From Hymenobacter canadensis (lineage in GTDB: Bacteria; Bacteroidota; Bacteroidia; Cytophagales; Hymenobacteraceae), in the NCBI RefSeq assembly GCF_027359925.1, contig NZ_CP114767.1, positions 1,054,001-1,118,000 of the forward strand: a DNA stretch of 64,000 nt, written 5' to 3'. A program made the translations under genes and the position numbers. The notes beneath the pieces were generated by a model that ran no database searches, was not told the DNA's origin, and saw only the letters and a list, made by a program, of their open reading frames with translations. This document shows positions 14,870 through 23,135 of the stretch, piece by piece (the stretch's first letter is position 1; each line of letters begins with the position of its first letter).

Positions 14870-16438
14870 TTACTTCAGATACGCGCTCAGCTCCGAAATA
14901 GAGGAGATGCCCAACTCCCGTGCCTGCTGCCGGCGCATGAGCAGCGCGTAGGTGTTGTTGAAGCCCAGCGGGGCCAGCCACTCCAGCTGGTAGCGCCGCC
15001 GGAACTGCTGCTGTACATAGCCGAACACGGCCCCGGCATCGGCCCCCAAGGAATCGACGGTGGCGGGCGGGGGCTGCAGCAGCACCAGTAGGCCGGTGCC
15101 GCTGTACTCGGGGTACATATCGATGGCGCCGCTGCGCAGCGCCTCGAAGCAGATGGTAGTGCCGCCGAGCCCGGTTTTGGTGCTGACATCCAGCCCGGTA
15201 TTGCCCCGGATCAGGCTGGCGTACATCTCAGCTAGAATGTACTGCTCGGCAAAAATCTTGGAGCCCAACTTCACTACGGGCGCGCCCGCAGCCAGCGGCC
15301 GGGGTGCCCGCCACAGCCCACGCCGCCGCAGAAACGCCAGCGCCACCGCCCGCGGCTCCTCGTGCAGGTAATCGACGCGGTAGTTGAGGTCGGTCATCAC
15401 GGAGTCGGAGAGCTGGCCGGCCAGCATCCCGAACACGGCCCGCAGCTCGGGATGCTCCGTGAGGAGCCCGGCCCGCACCACGGGGGCCGCGAAGTAGGGC
15501 GGAAACACGTGCCGGTCGTCGTGGAGCACGCGCAGGTGGTAGGCCTTGATGCGGCCATCGGTGGAGTAGCCATCGATGAGGTCGACGTTGGCGCTGCGGG
15601 CGGCTTCGTACACCAGAGCCGGGGCCAGCACCACGCTGGGCAGGCGGCCCAGCCCGTACGCCTGGCGCAAACCCGGCAGACCATCGGCCCGGCCGATAAA
15701 CTCGGGGCTGAAGCCGGCCAGCAGCTTGCCCGTGGCGCGGGGCAGCAGGTAGAGGCCCGCCAGCAGCGGCAGCGTCACCAGCAGCGCCCGGCCCACACCC
15801 ACCAGCTTCCGTCCCGAAAGGCGTTGTACGCCACCCAGCGCCGCGTCGAAGGCCAGCGCCAAAGCCGCTGCCGGAATGGCGCCGGCCAGAATCATCACTG
15901 GGTTGTTGAGGGCAATGCCGCCGAAGATGAACTCGCCGAGGCCGCCCGCCGCCACGTAGGCCGCCAGCGTGGCCACGCCCACATTGATGACGGCCGCCGT
16001 GCGGATGCCGGCCATGAGCACCGGCAGCGCCAGCGGCAGCTCCACGCGACGCAGCAGCTGCCCGTCGGTGAAGCCCAGCCCGCGCGCGGCGTCTACCACC
16101 GCCGGTGGCACACCCTGCACTCCTGCCACCGTATTGCGGATGATGGGCAGCAGCGAATAGAGAAACAGCGCCAGAATAGCCGGCCCCGGCCCGATGCCCA
16201 GCAGCGGAATCAGGAAGCCCAGCAGCGCAATGCTCGGAATGGTCTGGAGCACGCCGGCCACGCCCAGCACCCACGGCGCCACCCGGGGCCGGCGCGTGAG
16301 CCACAGCCCCAGCGGCACGCCCACCAGCACGCCCAGCAGCAGCGAGGCAGCCGTCAGGCCGATATGCTGCAGAGTCTGTTCGCCGAGTTTGCCGGCCTGC
16401 GTCTGCCAGAAAGCCAGGAGTTCGTGGAGCGTATTCAT
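14870..16438 (-). CDS. Betaine/choline-type ABC importer: permease fused to substrate-binding domain with lobes in reversed order
   Basis: 522 residues. Residues 1-235 are an OpuCB/ProW-type permease with about six membrane helices and an ATPase-coupling loop near 112-130. The rest is an OpuCC/OsmF-type binding domain. The segment that normally forms its second half comes first (about 243-375: FIGRADGLPGLRQAYGL, DLIDGYSTDGRIKAY, PPYFAAPVVR, LNYRVD). The normal first half follows (about 388-522: VKLGSKIFAEQYILAEMYA, GLGGTTICFEALRSG, DMYPEYSGTGLL, PLGFNNTYAL). The binding domain is thus circularly permuted relative to usual OpuCC. Overlaps the ATPase gene by 4 bp, so the two are translationally coupled. 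Likely substrates are quaternary amines. Confidence 0.88.
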   Translation of the reverse strand: MNTLHELLAFWQTQAGKLGEQTLQHIGLTAASLLLGVLVGVPLGLWLTRRPRVAPWVLGVAGVLQTIPSIALLGFLIPLLGIGPGPAILALFLYSLLPIIRNTVAGVQGVPPAVVDAARGLGFTDGQLLRRVELPLALPVLMAGIRTAAVINVGVATLAAYVAAGGLGEFIFGGIALNNPVMILAGAIPAAALALAFDAALGGVQRLSGRKLVGVGRALLVTLPLLAGLYLLPRATGKLLAGFSPEFIGRADGLPGLRQAYGLGRLPSVVLAPALVYEAARSANVDLIDGYSTDGRIKAYHLRVLHDDRHVFPPYFAAPVVRAGLLTEHPELRAVFGMLAGQLSDSVMTDLNYRVDYLHEEPRAVALAFLRRRGLWRAPRPLAAGAPVVKLGSKIFAEQYILAEMYASLIRGNTGLDVSTKTGLGGTTICFEALRSGAIDMYPEYSGTGLLVLLQPPPATVDSLGADAGAVFGYVQQQFRRRYQLEWLAPLGFNNTYALLMRRQQARELGISSISELSAYLK

Positions 16439-17454
16439 GGCCGTTGCAGACGTTGGATGGCCTGCCCGAAAGCACTCATCAGCGAGGCCAGGTTGAAGGG
16501 AACGGCTGGTGCTTGATCAACTTCCGGCTTGGTCAGCAGTACCCGCTCGGTGGCGGGGCCTGAAGTCGGGTCGGGTGTGCTGAGGGCCTCCAGCGCCTCC
16601 TGGATGGTTGCTGTAAGTGGCAGGGTTTTGTGGTTTGAAGATGAGGTGTTTGTGTACTCGGAAGCTAAATCGGGTAGCACGTCCTGCAGCTGTAGCGTGC
16701 GGAATTGCAGGCTCAGCTTTTCGGCCTCGAAGAAGCGCCGCACGAAGTCGTTGGCGGGCTGGAACAGCAGCTCCCGCGGGGTGCCCAGCTGCTGCACGCG
16801 GCCGGCATCCAGCAGCAGAATCCGGTCGGCCAGCTCGAAGGCTTCCTGCACGTCGTGGGTTACCAGCACCATGGTTTTGCGGCGCAACTCCTCCAGCTCC
16901 CGGAACTCGCGGCGGATGCCGGCCCGCGTAATCTGGTCGAGGGCGCCGAAGGGTTCGTCGAGCAGCACCAGGGGCGGGTCGGCGGCCAGGGCGCGGGCCA
17001 GCCCCACCCGCTGCTGCTGCCCACCCGACAGCTGGTGCGGATACTGGGTGGCGTAGCGCTCCGGTGGCAGGTGCAGGCGTGTAAGCAGCTCGTGGGTGCG
17101 CTGTGCAATGGCGGCCGGCGCGTGGCCCAGCAGCCCCGGTACCACGCCCACATTTTCGGCCACAGTGTAGTGCGGCAGCAAACCCACCTGCTGAATCACG
17201 TAGCCGATGCCGCGGCGCAGCTGTTCGGGCGGCAGCTGGCGCACATCGTGGCCGGTTAGGTGCACGGTGCCACTGTCGGGCTCCACTAGGCGGTTGAGCA
17301 TGCGCAGCAGCGTGGTTTTGCCGCAGCCGCTCGGCCCCAGCAGCACCAGCGTCTCGCCGGGCGCCAGCGCAAACGAAACGTCCTGCACCACGGCGTGCGG
17401 GCCGTAGTGCTTGGTAAGGTTATGTACCGCCAGGGCGGGTATGGCATCGGGCAT
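16435..17454 (-). CDS. Betaine/choline-type ABC importer ATPase
   Basis: A 339-residue ATPase energising the fused permease encoded directly downstream (4-bp overlap). Walker A GPSGCGKTT at 40-48, Q-loop in VIQQVGLLPHYTVAENV, signature LSGGQQQRVGLARAL, Walker B LVLLDEPFGALD and H-loop VTHD. OpuCA relatives usually carry paired CBS domains after the ATPase core. Here the last 100 residues are a Ser/Thr/Pro-rich stretch without a recognisable CBS domain. The start at MPDAIPALAV is chosen because the 21 upstream codons are not family-like. Confidence 0.9.
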   Translation of the reverse strand: MPDAIPALAVHNLTKHYGPHAVVQDVSFALAPGETLVLLGPSGCGKTTLLRMLNRLVEPDSGTVHLTGHDVRQLPPEQLRRGIGYVIQQVGLLPHYTVAENVGVVPGLLGHAPAAIAQRTHELLTRLHLPPERYATQYPHQLSGGQQQRVGLARALAADPPLVLLDEPFGALDQITRAGIRREFRELEELRRKTMVLVTHDVQEAFELADRILLLDAGRVQQLGTPRELLFQPANDFVRRFFEAEKLSLQFRTLQLQDVLPDLASEYTNTSSSNHKTLPLTATIQEALEALSTPDPTSGPATERVLLTKPEVDQAPAVPFNLASLMSAFGQAIQRLQRP

Positions 17455-17586
17455 AGGCCGGTAAGGTAATGAGGGATACGGCAGCAACAACCGGCCCTGC
17501 GGCAGTTGTGCCGCCAAAAAGGATGATTTTGCTGTTGATGTTCAGGCGTATTCTGCCTGCCCCGACCAACAATCAGCTAAACAAAT

Positions 17587-17617
17587 AAAAGGCTCCCCCG
17601 TCGCCGGGAGAGCCTTT
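17587..17617. terminator. Terminator after the T9SS-sorted protein gene
   Basis: AAAAGGCTCCCCCG and CGGGAGAGCCTTT form a stem around TCGC. On the minus strand it follows the stop codon at 17644 by 26 nt. Confidence 0.82.
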
Positions 17618-17643
17618 CAATAAACCAATGGACTACGGCCCGC

Positions 17644-19062
17644 TTACTGCTTCACCACTTTCAGCACCGTCGTCTGGCCTGCCACCGTTACGCGCGCCAA
17701 GTACATACCGGCCGGCAGCTGCGCCAGCTCCAGCGTGAGCAGCTGGCCGGCGGAAGCCGGAAAATCCTGCTGATAGACGCGGCGGCCCGCCAGTGTCGTG
17801 AGTTCCACCGTCGTCGGCTGCCCGGCCTCGGCGCCGGCTACTGTCAGCACGAGCTGGCTGCCGAAGGGGTTCGGGGCGGCCGTAACCTGCAGCGGCTGGC
17901 CGGTTTTGCGCCCGGCCGTAAGGGCCAGCACCGGCGAGGTGGTGCTGGTGCCATCCTGGTCGATCTGCAGGAGCCGGTAGTAGCGCACGCCGGCCTGCGT
18001 GGTGGGGTGCTGGTAGCTGTACTGGCGGCGCTGGCTGGATGCGCCGGCTGCCTGCACGCGGCCCACCGTCCGGAAGGTGCGGCCGTCGGTGCTGGTCTGC
18101 ACCTCGAAGGCGGCCGAGTTGACTTCCTGCGCGGTCTGCCAGGTCAGGAATGTTTCGGTGGCGGCAGCCTCGCCTTCAAAGGCGCTCAGCACCACGGGCA
18201 GCGGTGGGTTCACGAAGTCGGCGGTCTGCCTGTTGTAGGCCACAAACGCCAGGTCGCTGCTGCCGCTCAGCGCTATCCGGAAGCTACGGACACTGCCTGC
18301 GTTTGCGGCCGTGATACCAAATGCACTCAGGTCGGCCGACCACAGCCGCATCGTCCGGGGCGTGCGCGTAAAGCCGGCCGCCAGGGTCATGGGGCTCTGC
18401 GAGGCCTCGTAAAAGTCGGCGGTCCAGTTGGCCACCACCCCAATGCTGTTGAAGGCAACATCCACGGCCCGGCCTACCACCTGGCCGTTGGCATCCAGAA
18501 ACTGATAGCGGTCCTGCGAGTTGGAAGGGTCGGCAATCTGCGTCACCAGGATATCGGGAATACCGTCGCCGACGGCGGTGGCCGTCAGGCCGCTGATGGA
18601 CAGATCGAGGGTGCCGGTCACGTTGGCCGTGCCCGTGCCCAGGTTAAGGCCGTTGCGGCCGTCGCGCAGATAGAACGGGATGTTGTTGGCCGGGACGGGG
18701 TTGCTGGCACCGTTCGGCACGCCGTCGAAGCTGGCGCCCAGGGCTACTTTAGTGTTGGTAACGGGGGTGCCGATGGCGCTGACCGGCAGGGCCGCATACT
18801 GCCCGGCCACGAAGGTCAGGCCCCGGGTTGCCAGCAGGGCATCGTCCACGCCGGTGGAATAGCGCGTGCCGTTGAGCGTAAACGCCAGCAGATCGTGCGA
18901 GTTGTCGGGCAAGGTGGGGTTGACGGCGGTGGTGGCGCTCTGGAAAAAGCCGCCGAAGTCGGTAATGATTTCCGTGACGTTGTTAACCGCCTGAGCCGTT
19001 GCATCATTGGCTTGAAGCAAGCAGGCTGCTGCGGCTGCTAACAGAATAGTTTTCCGTGACAT
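17644..19062 (-). CDS. T9SS-sorted secreted protein of unknown function
   Basis: 472 residues: signal peptide (1-24, ending ATAQA), a beta-rich N-terminal half of about 270 residues with no recognised fold, a fibronectin-like segment with the phrase LPVVLSAFEG and FLTWQTAQEVNSAAFEVQ, and a type A sorting domain (about 390-472: APNPFGSQLVLTV, LAGRRVYQQ, LPAGMYLARV, VLKVVKQ). The sorting domain sends it through the outer membrane by T9SS, to the surface or medium. The start at MSRKTILL gives a clean signal peptide. A perfect TAnnTTTG box lies about 63 nt upstream. Confidence 0.9.
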   Translation of the reverse strand: MSRKTILLAAAAACLLQANDATAQAVNNVTEIITDFGGFFQSATTAVNPTLPDNSHDLLAFTLNGTRYSTGVDDALLATRGLTFVAGQYAALPVSAIGTPVTNTKVALGASFDGVPNGASNPVPANNIPFYLRDGRNGLNLGTGTANVTGTLDLSISGLTATAVGDGIPDILVTQIADPSNSQDRYQFLDANGQVVGRAVDVAFNSIGVVANWTADFYEASQSPMTLAAGFTRTPRTMRLWSADLSAFGITAANAGSVRSFRIALSGSSDLAFVAYNRQTADFVNPPLPVVLSAFEGEAAATETFLTWQTAQEVNSAAFEVQTSTDGRTFRTVGRVQAAGASSQRRQYSYQHPTTQAGVRYYRLLQIDQDGTSTTSPVLALTAGRKTGQPLQVTAAPNPFGSQLVLTVAGAEAGQPTTVELTTLAGRRVYQQDFPASAGQLLTLELAQLPAGMYLARVTVAGQTTVLKVVKQ

Positions 19063-19124
19063 ATAAGTGAGAGGGTGTGAAAGTCTTAATAGAAGCTGGG
19101 CAGAATCCAACATCCATTCAGCTA

Positions 19125-19132
19125 CAAACCTA
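19125..19132 (-). promoter_or_regulatory. -7 promoter element for the T9SS-sorted protein gene
   Basis: CAAACCTA on the plus strand is TAGGTTTG on the coding strand, in an AT-rich stretch, giving a leader of about 60 nt. Confidence 0.5.
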
Positions 19133-19274
19133 CTGTCAGATATTGATAAAATTGTGATAAACCAATAAAAAATAAGTTTGCCTTGACCCTTGCCGCTGCC
19201 TTGGTAATGTGGCCGCCGAAATTCTGTGCCCCGCCCGAATTGCTCCCCGGCGGATTTCTTGCGTGCTTTAGCCC

Positions 19275-20267
19275 ATGAAACGACTCTTCTGCGCCCTGCT
19301 GCTGCTGGCAGGCTTTGCCGGCCCGGCCGCCGCCCAGGTGTACCGCACCACCGATCCGCTGGCCCACACCTACAGCATCGTGGCCCGCGACCCAGCCACC
19401 GGCGACCTGGCCGTGGCCGTGCAGAGCCACTGGTTTTCGGTGGGCACCAGCGTGAGCTGGGCCGAGGCCGGGGTGGGGGCCATTGCCACCCAGTCGTTTA
19501 CCAACAAGTCGTTTGGGCCGCGCGGGCTGGCGTTGCTGCGCAGTGGCAAAACCGCCCAGCAGACCCTCGACGAGCTGCTCAGCACCGACGACGGCCGCGA
19601 CGTGCGGCAGGTGGCCATCGTGGACAGCAAAGGCAACGTGGCCACCCACACCGGTGCTAAGTGCATCGACTTTGCCGGGCACCGGCAGGGTACCCAGTTT
19701 TCGGTGCAGGCCAATATGATGCTCACCGAGAAGGTGCCCGCCGCCATGCAGCAGGCATTTGAGGCCGGCACCAAGCTGCCCTTACCCGAGCGGATGCTGG
19801 CCGCCCTCGACGCGGCCCAGGCGGCCGGCGGCGACGTACGCGGGCGGCAGTCGGCGGCGCTGCTGGTGGTGCGGGCCAAGCCGGGCGCGGGCGTCTGGGA
19901 AGACCGGCTCGTGGATTTGCGCGTGGACGATGCCGCCGAGCCGCTCAAGGAGCTGCGCCGCCTACTGAGTTTGCACCGCGCCTACGAGCACATGAACGCC
20001 GGCGACCTGGCCGTGGAGAAAAACGACGTGCCCGGCGCCATCCGCGAGTATGAGGCCGCCGAGAAGCTCTTCCCCAACAACCTGGAAATGCAGTACTGGC
20101 ACGCCATCAGCCTAGCCAACAAGCAGCAGGTGCCGGCCGCTTTGAAGCTGCTGGGCCCGATTTTCCGGCAGGAGCCCAACTGGCGCGTGCTCACTGAGCG
20201 GCTGCCCAAAGTGGGTTTGCTGACGGTGAGTGCCGCGGAAATGAAGCAGATTCTTAGCCTCAAATAA
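19275..20267 (+). CDS. Exported DUF1028 protein with C-terminal TPR-like region
   Basis: 330 residues with a signal peptide (1-21, AAAQV). Residues about 30-235 are a DUF1028 domain (HTYSIVARDPATGDLAVAVQS, GVGAIATQSFTN, GRQSAALLVV), thought to be related to Ntn-type hydrolases but without an established reaction. The last 90 residues form helical repeats resembling a TPR (AYEHMNAGDLAVEKNDVPGA, KLFPNNLEMQYWHAISLA). It is followed after 32 nt by a histidine phosphatase gene and then an M28 peptidase gene on the same strand, probably co-transcribed. Confidence 0.88.
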   Translation: MKRLFCALLLLAGFAGPAAAQVYRTTDPLAHTYSIVARDPATGDLAVAVQSHWFSVGTSVSWAEAGVGAIATQSFTNKSFGPRGLALLRSGKTAQQTLDELLSTDDGRDVRQVAIVDSKGNVATHTGAKCIDFAGHRQGTQFSVQANMMLTEKVPAAMQQAFEAGTKLPLPERMLAALDAAQAAGGDVRGRQSAALLVVRAKPGAGVWEDRLVDLRVDDAAEPLKELRRLLSLHRAYEHMNAGDLAVEKNDVPGAIREYEAAEKLFPNNLEMQYWHAISLANKQQVPAALKLLGPIFRQEPNWRVLTERLPKVGLLTVSAAEMKQILSLK

Positions 20268-20299
20268 GCCCGGTCTTGTTCTTCCTGAATCCGTTTTCT

Positions 20300-20872
20300 A
20301 TGCTCACTTCCCGCCCTGCCGCTTTCCGTTTGCTTCTCTGGCTGCTGCCGCTGTGGCTGGCCGGCAGCGGTTGTGCTTCCTCGAAGCAGACGCAGGCAAC
20401 CAACGCCTCCTACACCACGGTCTACGTGGTGCGCCACGCCGAAAAAGACCTCACGCCCGGCCTCGCCGACCCGCCCCTGACGCCCGCCGGCCAGCAGCGG
20501 GCCCAGGCCCTGCGCGACACGCTGCGCAAGACGCCGCTGGACGTGGTTTTCTCGACCAATACCAGCCGCACCCGCACTACGGCCGAGCCGCTGGCTGCCC
20601 TTAAGAACCAGCAAATCATGCCCTATGATGCCAAACAGATGCCTGCCTTGGCTGCTAGCATCCGGCGCGACTACCAGGGGCGCACGGTGCTGGTAGTAGG
20701 CCACTCCAACACCATCCTCGAAACTGTGGAAGCCCTGGGCGCCCCCCGCCCGGTGCCTGCCGTCGGCGACAACGAGTACGACTACCTGCTGGAAGTGCAT
20801 ATTCCGAAGGACTCTACCCGCGCCGCTACCGCCACCGCCCGGCGCTACGGAGTTCGCAGCGCCGGCCAGTAA
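20300..20872 (+). CDS. Histidine-phosphatase superfamily lipoprotein
   Basis: 190 residues with a lipoprotein signal (lipobox AGSGC, C25). The phosphoglycerate-mutase-like core has catalytic H46 in VVRHAEKD, supporting Arg in STNTSRTRTTAEPL, and the second His in VVGHSNTI. The family hydrolyses phosphomonoesters through a phosphohistidine; the substrate is unknown. An ATG at 20276 is in frame, but its product would carry extra residues before the signal. It sits between DUF1028 and M28 genes on the same strand. Confidence 0.87.
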   Translation: MLTSRPAAFRLLLWLLPLWLAGSGCASSKQTQATNASYTTVYVVRHAEKDLTPGLADPPLTPAGQQRAQALRDTLRKTPLDVVFSTNTSRTRTTAEPLAALKNQQIMPYDAKQMPALAASIRRDYQGRTVLVVGHSNTILETVEALGAPRPVPAVGDNEYDYLLEVHIPKDSTRAATATARRYGVRSAGQ

Positions 20873-20968
20873 CGGGCGCGCCGCTGCAACCCGCCCCGCT
20901 TTTCCTGCTACTTTAGCCGCGCTGTGCCACCCCAGGCGCTGCCAGTTTCTCTCGTTTCTCTGCTCTTT

Positions 20969-22354
20969 ATGATTTCATCTTTCCGCCGCCTCACCCTGGC
21001 CGGCCTGCTGCTGGCTGCCGCCCCGGTAGCCGCCCAGACGGCCCCCGCCACCGACTCCCTGGCCATCCGCCGCCTCTACGACGAGGCCCTAATGCGGGGG
21101 CAGAGCTACGAAAACCTGCGCGAGCTGTGCACAAAGATTGGCGGGCGCCTCAGCGGCTCGCCGCAGGCCGAGCAGGCCGTGCAGTGGGGTAAGAAGGAGA
21201 TGGAGAAGATGGGCCTCGACCGGGTGTACCTGCAGGAGGTGATGGTGCCGCACTGGGTGCGCGGTGCCAAGGAAAAAGGCCGCGCCACCGGCGCCAAAGG
21301 CAAGGGCCTCGACTTCAACGTGTGTGCGCTGGGTGGCTCGGTGGGCACCGGCGGCAAGCTGAAGGCGCAGATAGTGGAGGTGCACAGTATGGCCGAGCTG
21401 GCCGCGTTACCCGCTGATAAAGTGAAAGGTAAGTTCGTGTTCTTCAACCGCCCGATGAACCCGGTACACGTGGAAACCGGCCGGGCCTACGGCGAAGCCG
21501 GCGACCAGCGCCGCAGCGGCGCATCCGAGGCCGCCAAGCGCGGCGCCATCGGGGCGCTGGTGCGCAGCCTTACGCTCACCCACGACGACTACCCCCACAC
21601 CGGCACCATGCGCTACGACGAGGCCGTGGCCAAGGTGCCTGCCGCCGCCCTCAGCACCAACGGCGCCGACCAGCTCAGCCAGCTGCTCAAAGCCGACCCC
21701 AACCTGCAGTTTGAGCTGGACATGAGCTGCCAGACCCTGCCCGACGTGAAGAGCTACAACGTAGTCGGCGAGCTGAAAGGCTCGAAGTATCCCGACGAAA
21801 TCATCACCGTCGGTGGCCACCTCGACTCCTGGGACCTAGCCCAGGGCGCCCACGACGACGGCACGGGCTGCGTGCAGAGCATGGAAGTGCTGCGCCTGCT
21901 GAAGGCCTCGGGCCTGAAACCCGAGCGCACCGTGCGGGCCGTGCTGTTTATGAACGAGGAAAACGGCGTGCGCGGCGGCGAGAAATACGCCGAGCTGGCT
22001 AAGGCCGCCAACGAAAAGCATCTGGCCGCCATGGAGTCGGATGGGGGCGGGTTCACGCCGCGCGGCTTCAACATTGAGGCTGATGCGGCCACCGTGCGCA
22101 AAGTGCAGCAGTGGCAGCCGCTGCTGCGCCCCTACGGCAGCGCCGAGTTCAACGCCGGCCACGCCGGCACCGACATCGGCCCGTTGAAAACCCAGGCCAA
22201 AGCCCTCATCGGCTTCGACTGCGACTCCCAGCGCTACTTCGACCTGCACCACGCCGCCACCGACACCTTCGACAAGGTAAACCGCCGCGAGCTGGAGCTC
22301 GGGGGCGCCAGCATGGCCGCTCTTGTGTACCTGATGAGCAAGTATGGGTTGTAA
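20969..22354 (+). CDS. Exported M28-family aminopeptidase
   Basis: 461 residues with a signal peptide (about 1-23, VAAQT). A PA-like insert lies in the middle (FVFFNRPMNPVHV, GAIGALVRS). The di-zinc site of M28 enzymes is visible: GGHLDSWD, GAHDDGTGC, MNEENGVRGGEKYAE, ESDGGG and FDLHHAATDTFDKV. It probably trims N-terminal residues from peptides in the periplasm. The start ATG at 20969 opens the signal peptide; an upstream in-frame ATG at 20924 precedes it by 15 codons. A weak TActTTAG box lies at 20909-20916. Confidence 0.92.
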   Translation: MISSFRRLTLAGLLLAAAPVAAQTAPATDSLAIRRLYDEALMRGQSYENLRELCTKIGGRLSGSPQAEQAVQWGKKEMEKMGLDRVYLQEVMVPHWVRGAKEKGRATGAKGKGLDFNVCALGGSVGTGGKLKAQIVEVHSMAELAALPADKVKGKFVFFNRPMNPVHVETGRAYGEAGDQRRSGASEAAKRGAIGALVRSLTLTHDDYPHTGTMRYDEAVAKVPAAALSTNGADQLSQLLKADPNLQFELDMSCQTLPDVKSYNVVGELKGSKYPDEIITVGGHLDSWDLAQGAHDDGTGCVQSMEVLRLLKASGLKPERTVRAVLFMNEENGVRGGEKYAELAKAANEKHLAAMESDGGGFTPRGFNIEADAATVRKVQQWQPLLRPYGSAEFNAGHAGTDIGPLKTQAKALIGFDCDSQRYFDLHHAATDTFDKVNRRELELGGASMAALVYLMSKYGL

Positions 22355-22372
22355 TTAGGAGGGTAGAGTTAG

Positions 22373-22463
22373 GTCATGCTGAGCTTGCCGAAGCATCTCT
22401 ACCGCTTCGTTGAACTACTACTGCAACGAAGCGGTAGAGATGCTTCGACAAGCTCAGCATGAC
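22373..22463. repeat. Family B palindromic repeat, copy 2
   Basis: GTCATGCTGAGCTTGCCGAA and its near-perfect reverse complement, with inner arms CATCTCTACCGCTTCGTTG, form a 91-bp inverted repeat. It lies between the M28 and LigT genes. Confidence 0.9.
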
Positions 22464-22474
22464 GTTCACTCCTT

Positions 22475-23020
22475 ATGCAAATGCATCTTTACCTGATTGC
22501 GCTGGTGCCGCCGGAGCCGGTGCGCGGGCAGGTGTGGGCCCTGAAGCAGGAGCTGCACCAGCGTACCGGCAGCCGCAACGCCATCGGCCTGCCGCCGCAC
22601 ATTACGCTGGTGCCGCCTACCCGGCAGCCTGAACCGTTTGCTGCTGCAGCCACGGAAAGCCTGCACCGGTTCGCTATTACGCAAACTGCGTTTGAGGTGC
22701 GCCTGCAGGATTTTGGCTGGTTCACAGACCGTACGCTGTTCGTGCAGGTAGCGGAAGCCACGGCCCTGCGGCAGCTGCAGGCGGCGCTGATGCGCTGGTG
22801 CGGGCAGCACTTGCCCACCATCCGCCCCGAGGCGCGCCCCTTCACACCCCACATGACGCTGGCCACCCGCGACCTGCCGCCCGCCCTGGTACCGGAGCTG
22901 CAGCAGGATTTCGCGGCCCGCTTCTACGAGGCCACTTTCCCGGTCAATTCTTTCGAGCTCTTCCGCCACGACGGCCGCCAGTGGAACAGCCTCACTACCT
23001 TCCCACTATCACCAGTATAG
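22475..23020 (+). CDS. 2'-5' RNA ligase / cyclic phosphodiesterase family protein (LigT-like)
   Basis: 181 residues of the 2H phosphoesterase superfamily. The two defining HxT motifs are PHITLV (about 47-52) and PHMTLA (about 125-130). They act on 2',3'-cyclic or 2'-5' phosphodiester bonds in RNA or nucleotides. No signal peptide, so cytoplasmic. ATGs at 22475 and 22481 are both possible starts. A strong terminator begins at the base after the stop codon. Confidence 0.88.
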   Translation: MQMHLYLIALVPPEPVRGQVWALKQELHQRTGSRNAIGLPPHITLVPPTRQPEPFAAAATESLHRFAITQTAFEVRLQDFGWFTDRTLFVQVAEATALRQLQAALMRWCGQHLPTIRPEARPFTPHMTLATRDLPPALVPELQQDFAARFYEATFPVNSFELFRHDGRQWNSLTTFPLSPV

Positions 23021-23060
23021 AAAAAGGCCGGGCGCTTCCAACAGAAGCACCCGGCCTTTT
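23021..23060. terminator. Terminator after the LigT-like gene
   Basis: AAAAAGGCCGGGCGCTTC and GAAGCACCCGGCCTTTT pair with one mismatch around a short loop, directly following the stop codon. Confidence 0.9.
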
Positions 23061-23090
23061 CAATTGTAGCGGACCGCGAAAGCGCCGTCC

Positions 23091-23135
23091 ACAAAATCCG
23101 TGTAATCCGCAAAAAATCCGTGCTAATCCGTGATC
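23091..23135 (-). repeat. Family D repeat at the stop of the OmpA lipoprotein gene
   Basis: On the minus strand, GATCACGGATTAGCACGGAT begins at the base after the TAG stop codon. Almost the same sequence follows a TAG stop at 35216-35259. Confidence 0.88.
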
